From: Malania oleifera
Taxonomy: Eukaryota; Streptophyta; Magnoliopsida; Santalales; Ximeniaceae
Assembly (NCBI RefSeq): GCF_029873635.1
Contig: NC_080418.1
Coordinates: 15,603,562-15,667,561 of the forward strand
Direction: 5' to 3'
Length of the DNA: 64,000 nucleotides
In this document: piece after piece, positions 1 through 11,279 of the stretch
Numbering within the stretch: the stretch's first letter is position 1
How the letters are laid out: the number at the start of each line of letters is the position of its first letter
Program-made: the position numbers and the translations under genes
Notes under the pieces: generated by a model
Told to the model about the DNA's origin: nothing
What the model saw: the letters and a program-made list of their open reading frames with translations, nothing else
Databases searched by the model: none

Positions 1-2
1 TA

Positions 3-242
3 TTACTATGTTTGAAGATAAAGCTCCCAAAGATGATAAAAAAGGTTAAGGATGGAATTCTGCTTACTCCTATTCAAGACGAAATTCCTAGGAAGGATAT
101 TGATACTCAAAGATTAACGTTGTTCGATGACTTAAGCCTTTAGTTATCTGATCAAGGAGGTAATAAAGTCAAACTTGATGGTGGCAAATCCAAAGTGAAG
201 AAGAGTCAGAGGGAATCATCTAATTTGAAGTGCTCAATAAAG
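3..242 (+). other. Weak coding-like stretch at the window edge
   Basis: One plus-strand frame stays open from the left edge for about 46 codons, has a TAG near position 140, then stays open to a TAA near 245. The composition is lysine- and aspartate-rich and less AT-biased than the DNA that follows. I recognise no family. It could be the end of a gene or retroelement ORF lying left of the window, or chance. The sequence after it becomes T-rich and non-coding. Confidence 0.2.
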
Positions 243-1169
243 TACTAATGGGAAGGATTTGAACAGGAGTTGGCGGATTATTGTTGTTATGATTTTATTA
301 TCTTTTTTTCTTTTTGAATTTTCTTTTCTTTATTTTTTTAGAGGATTTAATATCCCTGTTTCGATCACATACTCTCTACCTTAACACATTTTCTTTTATC
401 ATGAAAAAAAAAAAAAGTTTTTGTATTTTATTTGTTATTTCCTTAATTTTTTTTTATTTTTAAAACATATTCTTTTTACATATTTTTTTTTAAACATAAA
501 ATTCTCAAAACGCCTACACCTCGACATCTTAAGCTTAACGCATAGCCTATCAAGGATTAAAATGCATTAGCCTTACCTTAGGCCTTCTCATTTTAAAACA
601 TTGATGTAAACTATTGATTGCTTATATAAATAAGATATGCAGTAAAAAAACAATATGCAAATACCTTCTAGAGTTTGCCAATGTCTGGTACCCTCTTTCA
701 CATGCAATCCTAAAAATGAAAAAAAATAAAAAATAAAGCTGAGGATGAGAATATAATGTAAGGAACAAAATGAATAATTGATCAAAAGAAACATGTACTC
801 TATATATACTTCCTAGAAATTACTAATATTTTCAAACCACCAATTTCCTAATCACTACATTAAACATCAATTCATTTAGGTCAAATGAATTTTGTCTCAA
901 TGGCATTCAACAATCTTTAACAAAATGACAAATACTTATATAATTTTAAGCTTTGACATTTGGACCTTATGGCCTTGGTTTATTACAAACATTTTTAAAG
1001 GTGCACAAGAACTTCTTATCAGGGAATATTTGTACAAGTCTTATGATCTTAGCCTCATGACATAAATGCACTAACAAGTTCACCATAATGGTAAAGAATG
1101 ATTGTGGAAATATCATCTCTACTTTGCAAAGTCTTAGCACAATTTGACTTTGATGGCAATCTAGAATCT
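243..1169. other. AT-rich intergenic DNA, no gene seen
   Basis: AT-rich sequence with T-runs and an A-run near 402-416. The short open frame on the minus strand at 588-794 is hydrophobic low-complexity translation without homology I can recognise. Confidence 0.5.
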
Positions 1170-1503
1170 AGATAATGAGGATAGATTTTTTTTTTTTTAA
1201 TAAAAGAGGGTGGTACCTCCATTTATTTATTAATATATCCTCACTTTTGACAGAGTAATATCGTGGTTACAAGATAAAACAAAAGGGAGAGTACAGAAAA
1301 ACCCTCCAAAAAAAAAAAACCAACACCAGCAAACCATTTAAACTAGGACAACAAAATTAAAATATAACTAATAAAAAAGATAAAATCATAAACACAACCA
1401 AAATCAACACCAAGTGAAACTCTAGAGATGAATTAACGATGAACGGATTCGAGACCCCACCTATCTATCTGAAGAATACATTTCAGATAATGAGGATAGA
1501 TTT
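1170..1503 (-). mobile_element. 5'-truncated LINE tail with 19-bp target duplication
   Basis: A short LINE insertion on the minus strand. A T-run at 1187-1198 is the poly(A) tail seen on the opposite strand. It is followed by the LINE 3'-terminal sequence (about 1205-1275) that is also present at the 3' end of the full-length L1 at 2.2 kb and the LINE at 12.8 kb. The insert (about 1189-1484) is bracketed by an exact 19-bp direct repeat at 1170-1188 and 1485-1503 that begins agataatgaggatag, the expected target-primed reverse transcription signature. Only 3' untranslated sequence was copied; there is no ORF. Confidence 0.85.
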
Positions 1504-2152
1504 AGGATTTAACAACATAAATCTTTAGAAAGACACTTAATTAACAAGGGGTTCACAAACATATTTTAGAAAGAAACCCTCACATTCAAAAGGTAAAAAT
1601 TTCTAAATGAACACTGAACAAACATAACTCTTTGTTATTTTACATTCCCATGCATTTAATATTAATTATGAAATCCGAGAAAGGTTCCCATCTTAAGTAT
1701 TTAGTTTTTCTAACATCTCACATATAGCTTCTCCTTATTAGGCACCGTGTAATGCATAATTGGAACAAAAGCATTATTGCTATTTAGAATCGATTGAAGG
1801 TTAGATCTTATTCTCTTACTAAGTCATATAAATAAATGATTTAGGGTATCATCCAATTTACCCTTGATATTCATCATAGTTCCTAAAACATTATCATAAA
1901 CATTTTTCTAAATATGCATACTATTCAAACTATAACGAATAAGAAGCGTTCTCTAGTAAGGCAACTCAGACAATATGCTCTTAAAGCAATCAAAGTTCTT
2001 CTTGACAGTCGTATCAAATGGCATTTGACTGAAATCAACAATTTCATTAAGTCAATACTCATTTATGATCATGCTCACTTGGTATCACAATATAAAATAA
2101 GGTTGTTTTATAAATATTCATGGTGAAAATTTATAAGCAATAAGGAAAATAG
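1504..2152. other. AT-rich DNA, no gene seen
   Basis: This is the target DNA between two LINE insertions. A 70-codon open frame at 1914-2126 has no recognisable features and is probably chance. Confidence 0.5.
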
Positions 2153-2208
2153 GCAAAATTTGTGTTTTTTTTTTTTTTTCTTTAAAACAAATTGAGACAT
2201 TTTTTTTT

Positions 2209-2275
2209 AAGGAAGGGCAGTACCTCCATTTATTTATTGATAAACCCTCACTTTTGGCGGAGGAATACCGTGATT
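2209..2275 (-). repeat. Conserved LINE 3'-terminal block (copy 2 of 6)
   Basis: Reading on the minus strand: TTGTAATCACGGTATTCCTC, then CGCCAAAAGTGAGGGT, then a TTATCAATAAATAAATGG stretch and the A-tail. The AATAAA strings here are candidate poly(A) signals. The same block recurs at about 1205-1275, 12808-12872, 22725-22775, 32538-32575 and 43087-43120, the last two inside Ty3/gypsy elements. Confidence 0.8.
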
Positions 2276-2470
2276 ACAAGACAATCAATGAGAGATAACA
2301 AAAGACAAACGTTAAAAATCTCCCAAAGAACAACACCAACATCCAGCCAAAACCGGGTTACAAGTCTAAACAAAACAAAACAAATTAGGACCTACAAAAC
2401 AAAACTCACACAACATAACAAAACAAAAGAAAAACAGCAAAAAGCATGAGCAAAAACCAAAAGATATCAG

Positions 2471-5400
2471 CTAAACATACCTCATATAAGCCATACTCAT
2501 CTTCTCCAATTTATACAAACCATTGCTAACTTTAGGGAGTTGACTACTATTTGTAAACAAACTATTCCTCCCCATAGCACCTTGTCGAGCCAAGGCATCT
2601 GCTACTTTGTTCCCTTCTCTATACGAATGATTTATCGAAAAATCCACTCCCTCCAATAAACCAATAAGCTGCTCCCAAAAATCCCACAAATACCACAATG
2701 AGCACTTCCTGACTCTAATCCAATTAACTACAATATTCGAATCACATTCAATATCGATACAGGTATGACCCAACTGTTTGCAAATCTTTATTCCTTCCAA
2801 CACAGCTCTCAATTCAGCTTCATTATTTGAACAAGAACCAAAATATTTTGAAAAACCAAATACAAAAGAACCTGTATGGTCTCTAAGGATGCCACCACCA
2901 CCCGCCGGCCCTGGGTTCCCTAGGCTGCTCCCATCCAAGTTTAGTTTCAACCTCCCTTGCCTCGGTTTTAGCCATCTTACACTTTGCATAGTTTTAATTC
3001 TTTTATTCACAATTTGCACTTCCAAATTCTGCAAAATTCAAAAATCAGCATCCTTTAACAGAACCATTTCTGTCATGTTCCTACTCAAAACCCCCACCCA
3101 ATACTTAATGGAGAGCCACACATCAGTACTACTCTCTAATTTTCCTCCCATTCTAGCCACACATCTCCTTCTCCACAGCCTCCAAACTACTAAACAAGGA
3201 ATCAAACCCATCAATGAACCCAATTGAGAGAACCTAGAAGCCCTATTAAACCACATTTGAACTCTTTCTTTCCAACTTTGTTGCCTAAGGAAAGGAACAC
3301 CTACCTCCACTGAAACCTTCCTCCAAACCTCAGAAGCAAGGTCTCCCTTATTTAACACATGCTCCAAATCTTCTGATTGCCTCATCTCACAACAATTACA
3401 TGCCAAAACCAGAGAAACCCCCACCCTTCTCACCTTTTCATCAACACTTAGGCACTCAAAAGCAGCCTTCCACATACAAATAGAAATTTTCTTCGGTAAC
3501 CATTTGTTCCAAACCCACTTAGCCCAATCAAATTTTGGAGCTCTTACTCTGATAACATCCCATGCGGATTTTATATTAAAGCAGCCATCCTTTTCCGGGA
3601 GCCATAACAGAACGTCCGAAAAATTTCTAAGATTTCCCACCTTTTCCATCACTTCATCCGCTTTATTATACCCTAGAATCCTCTGCAAATTTTCCACATC
3701 CCACGCATTGTTGATAACTAAATCTTTTAATTTGATATGAGATTGTGCATCATTTGGACAATTTGCATACAAAGGTCCCGAATCTAGAAACTTATCATAC
3801 CACAATTTTACATCTCCTTCTCTAACCTTCCACTTAGATTTACTTAATAGATCAGGCATACCCTGCAGAACTTTCCTCCAAAAGGAAGAATCTGATCCAT
3901 GCGATCTGCAAAGAGCAATATGTCCTCCTTTCACATATTTAGCTTTAAAAAACCTAGCCCATAAAGAATTCTGCGTTAATAAATGCCAACCAAACTTCAT
4001 GAATAAAGACCGTTGCACTTCCGAAATGTCCCTTACTCCAATGCCCCCTTCCTCCACAGGAACACACAATTTCTTCCAAGCCCTCCATTTCATTTTTTCT
4101 TTTACATCCTTAAATCCCCAGAAAAAAGAAGCAAACATACCTTGAATCTTTTTGATCACCAGTTTCAGTACATTTAGAACAGCTAACAGATGCAATGACA
4201 TACTTGAAAGCACATGCCTCAACAAAACAAGATGACCTCCTTGAGACAATAGTCTACTTTTCCAGCCCTCAACTCTCTTACTGATTTTTTGGATTAAAGG
4301 GTCAAAATGACAGCCTTTCAATTTACCATCCACTATTGGCACACCCAAATACGTAAAAGGAAATTTACCCTCAATAAAACCAGTCTTTTGAAGAATTTCT
4401 CCTTTCCTCTGGACACCCAACTTGTTTGAGAAAAAAATAGCTGATTTATCTTTATTCACCGTTTGGCCAGTCCAGTTTTCATACTCCTTAATCACCTCCA
4501 TTAATTGACTAACAGATTTTTTTCCAGCATTAGCAAAAACAACAACATCATCCGCGTACATTAAATGCGATATAATAGGTGCACCACACGGGTGTGCAAA
4601 TGGTAAAATCCGCTTCTCAGACAACTTTTTTTGAATTAATTTAGAAAGAATTTCTTCCATGATGATGAAAATATACGGCGACAACGGATCCCCTTGCCTC
4701 AAACCCCTTTTTGACTTGAAGAAACCTCTATAAGTGCCATGCATCATGACAGAAAACCATGGAGTGGAAATACAATTTTGAATCAACTTACAAAACCAGT
4801 TTGGAAAACCCAGAGCCTTAAAAATCTGATCTACCACCTGCCACTCCACTCGATCATACGCTTTGCTCATATCAATCTTTAGCATTATATTACCTCCTCT
4901 CACCCGCCTATGTAATAATTTTGTCATCTCTTGAGTAAGCGTTATATTTTCAAAAATACTCCTCCCTTTCACAAAAGCACCCTGTTCTAAAGAAATTAAA
5001 TCACTCATCACCAACGAAAGCTTACCAACAAGGATTTTGGAGAAAATTTTATACATTACATTACACAAGCTTATCGGCCGAAATTTATCAAAAGACTGAG
5101 GATCCTTTACCTTAGGAATAAGCACTATGAAAGAGGAACAAAAATACCGAGGCAACATATCACCTCTGAAGAATTCTTTTACCGCATCCATCACATCATT
5201 TTTAATAATCTTCCAACAGGTAATATAAAAAGAAGACCCAAACCCATCAAGTCCCGGGCTACTATTCACAGAAATAGATGAAACAGCTTCATAAACCTCC
5301 TCCTCGGTTGGGTCTTCACTTAGCTGACCTATAGACTCCTCAGAAACTACCGACTGGATAATCTCTTCTTGGTTTGACCTTTGCAACGAACTATTTTGCC

Positions 5401-6594
5401 CTAAGAATTGCTCAAAATACTTCACAGCCCCATCATGAACCATCTGCATATTTTCTAACACCGAACCATCAAGAAGCGTCATTGAATTTACATAAGAATT
5501 TCGTCTCTTTTGCGTCATCACAGCATGGAAAAACTTTGAATTTTGATCCCCATCTATCAACCATTTCACCTTTGCTTGTTGCGCCAATCGAACCTCTTCC
5601 CTTCTATACCAAACCTCCAATTCAGTTTTAGACACAAGGAACTCTTCTTCAACTGATTCTGAGTATTCTGTCTGCAGTAAATTCTTTCCTCCAACTCTTG
5701 AATAAAACTACCAACACGACCGAAGATCTGTTTGTTCCACACCCTAAGCCTTTGTTTTAGCCTTTTTAATTTACCCGCCAATTTACACAATCCTGAATCT
5801 GCCACAATGTGTTCTTTCCAAGATGATTCAACCATTTCCAAAAAATCCCTATGTGACGTCCACATGTTCTGAAACCTAAACGGCGCTGGTCCATACCTCT
5901 CCATACTCGCACACAGCTGTAATAAGATAGGTGAATGATCTGAAGTATTTCATTTCAACAAAGAAGTCTTAGTTTCACCATATTTTATAGAAAAAACATT
6001 ATTAATCAACACCCTATCCAGTTTCGCCCAACTTCTTCTCAAACCATGTTGGCCATTACACCATGAAAATTGACTTCCTTCGAATTTGAGGTCCAATAAC
6101 CCACAACTATTAATACAACCATTGAATTCAGCCATAGACGAACCCAAGCGAGGTCTACCTCCCACCCTTTCCTCATCTGACCGAATTACATTAAAATCTC
6201 CCATAACAACCCAAGCCACGTCAACACTCGACATCCCCTGAAGCTGTTCCCATAAATCTCTTCTCTCAATATGATAACATTTAGCATATACAAAAGTAAG
6301 AAGTAAGGAGTCTCTATCATCTGTTACCAAAACTGTCACACATTGATTTAAGGTACCCACCCAATCCACTTGAACATCATCTTTCCAGAACAACCAAATC
6401 TTTCCACCTTCCTCTACATTAGAGCAAAAGTTAGTAAATTGCAAATACATCGCCCACCTTTGTATCTTTTCTATATCTTGAAAAGGTTCCGAGACTGCCA
6501 AAATCGAAACTTTCTGATCCTTCACGATTTGTTTCAATCTTCTCCTTGACGTGCCCAACCCTCTTATATTCCAAAACATAATTTTTTCAATCAT
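2471..6594 (-). pseudogene. L1 ORF2: APE endonuclease - reverse transcriptase - RNase H, broken
   Basis: The replicase of the L1. It normally nicks DNA and reverse-transcribes LINE RNA at the nick. The endonuclease starts at 6594 (MIEKIMFWNIRGLG) and contains GDFNVIR and the LDRVLIN block. An in-frame stop at 5950-5952 falls just before the NTSDHSPIL segment. The frame changes once near 5640, where the minus-strand frame of 5904 passes into the frame of 5635. The reverse transcriptase follows (PISLCNVMYKIFSK, RGLRQGDPLSPYIF, active-site YADD in HLMYADDVVVF). A zinc-binding-like C-terminal region and then an in-frame TGA at 3038-3040 precede RNase H (3034-2471). RNase H keeps its four acidic positions (LNLDGS, NEAELRA, ECDSN, NKVADAL). 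The total of about 1370 codons fits the family. Confidence 0.92.
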
Positions 6595-8024
6595 AGGTTC
6601 AACTTTTGAGGTACTGCCTTAGACCTCTTAGACTTTCTCACTTGTCCATCATCTTTCTTTCTTCCTTCTGATTCAGAATAATATTCTTTTTGAGTATCAA
6701 TGCAAACCTCCAAATCTCCCTCAGATACCACATCATAATTATCCCTCCACAATCCACCCTCCACTTCACCCTCTCTCTCATCCACCTCCTCCACTAAAAT
6801 CAACTCTTCATCCTTATCCTTTTCAACTTTTCCCCTCCCGCCTTCATCAACAACTCCGATTTCCTGAACAGACCTAGAACAACCTCCCCGTTCTACCTGC
6901 ACCCTTGCCTTCTAGTCTTTACAACGATCGACTTTCTCTCCACTATTTTTCTCTACCAAATTAACTTCCTCCACTTTTTTAGTACCCACATTATTAACCT
7001 CATTCACAATTTCTTTATTTTTCTCAATCACCTTCGACGGATCATTCACGTTTCCATCCTTCTTCTCCTCCATCCGTTGTTCCTGACTCTTCAAAATAGG
7101 ATCTTCCTCTTCAACTATCATATTCTCTTTTCTATTCGCTTTTTTCCAAACCATCTCATCTACCTCCTTTCTCATACCTACCTTCCTTTTATCCTTAGAC
7201 TTAACTCCAAACCGGCATACTACTTCAGTGTGACCTTGTCTACAACATTTGTTATAATAGAAACCCCTCTTCTCATATATTACCCTTTGCCAATTCTGTT
7301 TTTGTCCTACCATCAACGGAAAACCCTCCACAGGATCCTTCTGCAAATCCACTTCAACACATAATCTCGCACCCGTGGCTCATGTTCTATATAACGTGGC
7401 ATTATCTGTTCCCAAGAATCTACCAAATCTTGTGGCCAAACTCTGTAAACAGTCCATTCTATATAAATGTAAAGGCAGACCTGGTAAGAAAATCCATTGA
7501 GGTGCGATTGATGGCTCCTTGTTGACATCAAAATTCACGGACCAATTAAAAAGCCAAAATTGGCACCCTGCCACCCATCTTCCTTCTCGTGCCCATGCAT
7601 GAATGTAGTCCTTTTCATTTACCAAATGCAACAGAACATGGTAGTTATCCATGAAACTTATCATGGGGACTTCAGAGAGACCCCAGGATTGGATAATATG
7701 CCTTCGAAGGACATCAATAGACGGCCTTACAGAAAGAAATTTAAGCACCAATGCAAACTTCAGATCCTCCGCAGCCTTTTCCATCTCCACATCTGAGAAA
7801 ACAAAACCTAATTCTCCATTAATTAGTTCCGATTTTCTCAATGGGATTTTGAATTTTGAAGATGGAATTGGCCTCTTCAAGGCTTCTGCAAACGATTTTC
7901 CCCCAACGAAACCTTCCCCCTTTTCGATCTTAACATCCCCCGAACCACTCCCTGTCTCCTGTATACTAGCATCGACACCTCCCCTCAATCCTCCGGTAAC
8001 AGTTACCGAAGATGGTTCAGTCAT
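6591..8024 (-). pseudogene. L1 ORF1: RNA-binding nucleocapsid-like protein, two in-frame stops
   Basis: ORF1 of the L1, which normally coats LINE RNA. I start it at the ATG at 8024 (MTEPSS...), because upstream in-frame codons lie in the T-rich leader. The first ~215 residues resemble the plant DUF4283 domain of LINE and retroelement gag-like proteins (the stretch with the WxVxGxxF-like core and 'PQWIFLPGLPLHLYR'). A zinc knuckle follows near 7230-7275 but reads YxxCx4Hx4C: the first cysteine is tyrosine. The C-terminal third is acidic and lysine-rich. In-frame stops occur at 7380-7382 (TGA after LYRT, where an arginine CGA codon is the likely ancestor) and 6912-6914. The final TGA overlaps the ATG of ORF2 in the string ATGA at 6591-6594. 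Confidence 0.85.
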
Positions 8025-8099
8025 GTCTAAAAAATAAGTTACCTGTTTTCCATATTGACCACCAAAAAGCGAATACAAATAATAAATAAAAAATAACAA

Positions 8100-8458
8100 A
8101 TAAAAAATAAAAATAAAAAACCAAACCTACAGTCCCGTAGATCTACGTCTGCCGTTCCCATATGTTTCTTGTGCAAATTCTCCGGCTACGTCTTTTCCCT
8201 AACACTCCTCGCAACAACACCGGAGCCAATCGCTGCCAACGCCGGAGGCGAAAACACTGCGGAACTCCGTTGCTAGGAGACGCAGAATGCCGCTGCTGCA
8301 AGGCCAAATCTGAAAGGCCCACTAGCGACGGCAAGGCAGTCCCACCCAATCTCCCGGAGATCCAGACGCGACGACTGGCGACGAGGCCACCCGAGCGACA
8401 GAGAATACGTCCGGCGACGGCGGCTCGCAAGAAAACGCGAGCAACAGTTAGGGTACAA
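8100..8458 (-). promoter_or_regulatory. L1 5' UTR / internal promoter region
   Basis: GC-rich sequence (8145-8455) sits in otherwise AT-rich surroundings and ends exactly at the 14-bp target duplication. LINE transcription starts inside the element, so this block is the expected internal promoter. It grades into a T-rich leader (A-rich on the plus strand, 8040-8120) before ORF1. Open frames across it on both strands reflect low stop density in GC-rich DNA and are not treated as genes. Confidence 0.65.
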
Positions 8459-8472
8459 GCAAAATTTGTGTT

Positions 8473-9423
8473 GTAGCTCATAATCATAAGCAATATGAAC
8501 CCAAAGTTCCCAAACCAATCCTTACATTTTGAGAATAAATAAGAAATGACACATTCAATGAATGACTTCCACACAAAGGTATCAATAGGATGTCATATAA
8601 TCCCACCATTCACTTGGTTCTCCTTATGCCACCTTGTAAAGCATTATTGGTAATCAACACTAAGAAAAAATAGTGTAAACCTTTATAAGGACAAGTTTAC
8701 TCTTTTCTAACTTGTCACCTAACTAATTCCACCTAGGCAACCATGCACCTGGAAATGTCATAGTAGAATATTCAAAGCCCAAAACAATGCACATGCGGTT
8801 TCAAGCAAACATTATACTTCACATATTAAAGTCTTAGGTTAGCAAGGCACTCCAAGCATTGTTGTAAAAGTTTGAAAGTATTAATTTGCTTCCAATTGGG
8901 AATGAGTTCCTTAAAGAGCCAAAAAAAGACCTATTAGCTTCATTTAGAAAATGATCGATTAAACATAAAAGTATGCATCATGCATTCAACACATTAGGTT
9001 ATTCCTCTGCATTTGCATTCCAGCAAATATCATTCACCAATCTAGCCATATCATAAGGAGCTCATCATTTTCATCACCAATGCCATTGAATTCTCCCACA
9101 AACTCCTTACAAGGTTCACCAAGAAAATAGTGTGGTGTAATTTTTAACAATTGTTCTTTTTTAACAAATGAAATTTAATACATCTTCTAGAAACAATTTT
9201 AAATTGTTACAAGAATACCTAGTTAATTCCATTAATGTTGTTGACTACTCAAATAAATATTCAATGAAATAATAGACTCGTGCATATTCATGTTTCTTTC
9301 CATCCTTAATTTCTAGCAAGTGTTTATTTGAAGCCATTTCTCATGAAAATTATAATATGATGATATTCACAATTTTTTTTTCTGTCTAAAAAATCGATGA
9401 GTATTTCAAGTAATAGTAAAAAT
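8473..9423. other. AT-rich DNA, no gene seen
   Basis: Between the L1 and a copia-type LTR. No motif, ORF or repeat that I can support. Confidence 0.5.
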
Positions 9424-10018
9424 TGTTGGAGATGTGACTCATGCTAAGTGGAACGCATGTATCGGGGAAGCATGGTGAAGCAAAGAACAAGGTAATTGAG
9501 TTGCAGGATGAAATCATTGACAGTTGGGTCGATGGTTTGTTTGACGATTTCAGTCTGCAGAATGAACAACTCTCGATAGATAACCGTCAATGGTTTGCTG
9601 AAATTGTCGGTGGTTTTGTTTGGCACGGATCACGGATTTTGAATCGAGGGATTAGTAGATTAGAAGATTTTGGAGGATTTTCCTCTGGGGATTGCTACAA
9701 GAGTATTTTAGATGTAGTCTAAGTCATTTGTACGCGTAGGGTTAATTAGTATATAAACTATATTTTGTAACCCTTGATGTAAGCTTGACAAACTCGACAA
9801 TTTGATAGTGAAAACTAATCGCTTGCTCCCATGGATGTAGGCATGCACATTACCGAACCACGTAAATTTTTATGTCTTTGATTTTTATAGCTTCCCTTTT
9901 TTTCTTATTGTGAGTACTTATTCCGTGTATTCATCGTTAAATGTTTGTATTACTTGTTTCAAATTCAAGTTATGTGTGTTTCTGATATGCATTCAAATCA
10001 ATAAAAACAACTAAAAAA
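9424..10018 (+). repeat. Copia-type LTR (about 0.6 kb)
   Basis: It starts TGTTGGAGATG and holds a TATA-like tatataaac at about 9750. At 9833-9890 it has the copia U5 block (cttgctcccatggatgtagg, then ccgaaccacgtaaa). It ends near a run of ataaaaacaac. Immediately after it, tggtttcagag at 10024-10034 resembles the tRNA-iMet primer site tggtatcagagc with changes, so this is probably the 5' LTR of an otherwise lost element. The U3 side contains degenerate accgtcaatggttt-type repeats (9520-9615). A 93-codon ORF inside it is LTR sequence, not a gene. Confidence 0.55.
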
Positions 10019-10023
10019 ATAAA

Positions 10024-10034
10024 ATGGTTTCAGA
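10024..10034 (+). other. Decayed primer-binding site
   Basis: tggtttcagag follows the LTR end by a few bases and differs by one base from the iMet primer site tggtatcagag. No gag sequence follows. Confidence 0.4.
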
Positions 10035-10637
10035 GAAATAATAGAGGCACGTCCTTCTTCTAATTCTAAAGAGCTCAAATGTGTCTCGTAATTGCCCTTC
10101 ATAACTTTTTCCAATTAGAATGTTTTGAACCCTAAGCCTAGTCCTTGATCATGACAAACTCTAAAGCAACTCCACAGACAAGCCCCATGCAGTTGCAATT
10201 GCAAAATCAATTCTCAACCTCCTAAACAGCATTCAACCCAAACCTAAAGAAATCCAATTGAGAACTATCACAAATCTCAAATAACTATCAATGCCAAAGA
10301 ATAAGTTATATGAACTCCCTATGGATATCTTAAAGTTCTTGAACATTCAAATGATCAAAGTAATGAGAAATTTTAATTTTTTCGCATGATGTTTTAAGCT
10401 ATGGATTTAATATGCATTACAAAATAAATATGCAACGTCAGTTTAGAACAACAACAAAAGCAAAAATAGAAGTATGACATTAGCAAAAAATTAGAGTGAT
10501 TTATTTTCTTGAAAGTAACTCAAAAAATTTTAAGAGAAAATCAGTTAAAATATAAAGTAATATAGTTGAGCTAAGGAAATGAATTACCCTCAACAAAACA
10601 AAAAAATATTATACTTAAGCAACTGTCGAAGGGATCT
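10035..10637. other. AT-rich DNA, no gene seen
   Basis: No coding or repeat structure recognised. Confidence 0.5.
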
Positions 10638-11130
10638 ATGTTGAGATATAGAAAAACACCACTAAACAAAACAAAAATACAAAATAAAAAACAAAACAAA
10701 ACAAAACAAGACGGTTTGTTCACCATGTTCAGCGCTGTACACCGCCTTCACGGCGCCAGTACTGTTCCCGCCGCCTCGGACACCACCTTGCCAACCACCC
10801 ATATATCGTCTGTGACTTCGCCGCCGACGTCTTCGACCAGATCATCGGTAGTCCAATGCTGATCATCGCCGATCACTTCCAATAACTGATTGCCATACCC
10901 CGGCCGACCACTCGCCGATCCTCGTCAACCTCCGACTGCCTCGAGCTTGCCGCCGGCTGTCGACGTCTTTTGGACACTTCTACCATCTCTTAACCGCGTG
11001 TAGGCAGCATGCACTGGCCTAAACCCTACGCAGCCTCCAAGAAGATGTCGTCCCCGGCTTCTAGAACAGATTGATCCGGATAAGAATAACCCGACCCAAA
11101 CTCGTATTCTCAAACTAGCTCGGCTGCCTG
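10638..11130 (-). repeat. GC-rich block resembling a LINE 5' UTR, opposite to the adjacent LINE
   Basis: An A-rich run built on caaaa units (10660-10708) is followed by GC-rich sequence rich in gccg, cgcc and cgac (10725-11125). On the minus strand this is the order of the L1 5' UTR at 8458-8040: GC-rich, then T-rich. The next LINE sequence (from about 11280) is on the plus strand. The block could be an inverted LINE 5' segment or an unrelated GC-rich promoter relic. I could not align it convincingly to the 8.1-8.5 kb 5' UTR by eye. Confidence 0.35.
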
Positions 11131-11279
11131 GCTTGTCTCGTCAGTGCTGACCATTCATGGGATGAATAAAAGAATTAGTTTTACAGTGAAAGCTTTCAAT
11201 CCCATTCATAACCTTATAAGCCATTATCTCATTAAACTTATGCACAAATCACTTCTTCTTTTTTTTCACTTTTCTTTTT

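Larger units (their letters stand above)
2153..8472 (-). mobile_element. Full-length plant L1-type LINE with 14-bp target duplication
   Basis: The element occupies 2167-8458 on the minus strand, and an exact 14-bp duplication (gcaaaatttgtgtt) flanks it at 2153-2166 and 8459-8472. Reading on the minus strand, it has a GC-rich 5' UTR (8458 to about 8100), ORF1 (8024-6591), ORF2 with endonuclease, reverse transcriptase and RNase H (6594-2471), a 3' UTR and an A-rich tail (T-runs at 2167-2179 and 2200-2208). It spans about 6.3 kb, as expected for a complete plant L1. Several stops and a frameshift make this copy inactive. Because both the 5' UTR and the duplication survive, the 5' end was not truncated at insertion. 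Confidence 0.93.

Noticed and set aside
2778..3740. Plus-strand open frames over the L1 ORF2 region
   Set aside because: They are antisense shadows of the minus-strand RT and RNase H, which carry all the recognisable motifs.
8143..8574. Open frames of 80-140 codons on both strands in the GC-rich block
   Set aside because: Low stop density in the GC-rich L1 5' UTR explains them; no domain, and the block ends exactly at the LINE target duplication.
9441..9722. 93-codon ORF
   Set aside because: It lies wholly inside a copia-type LTR with U5 module and primer site following.
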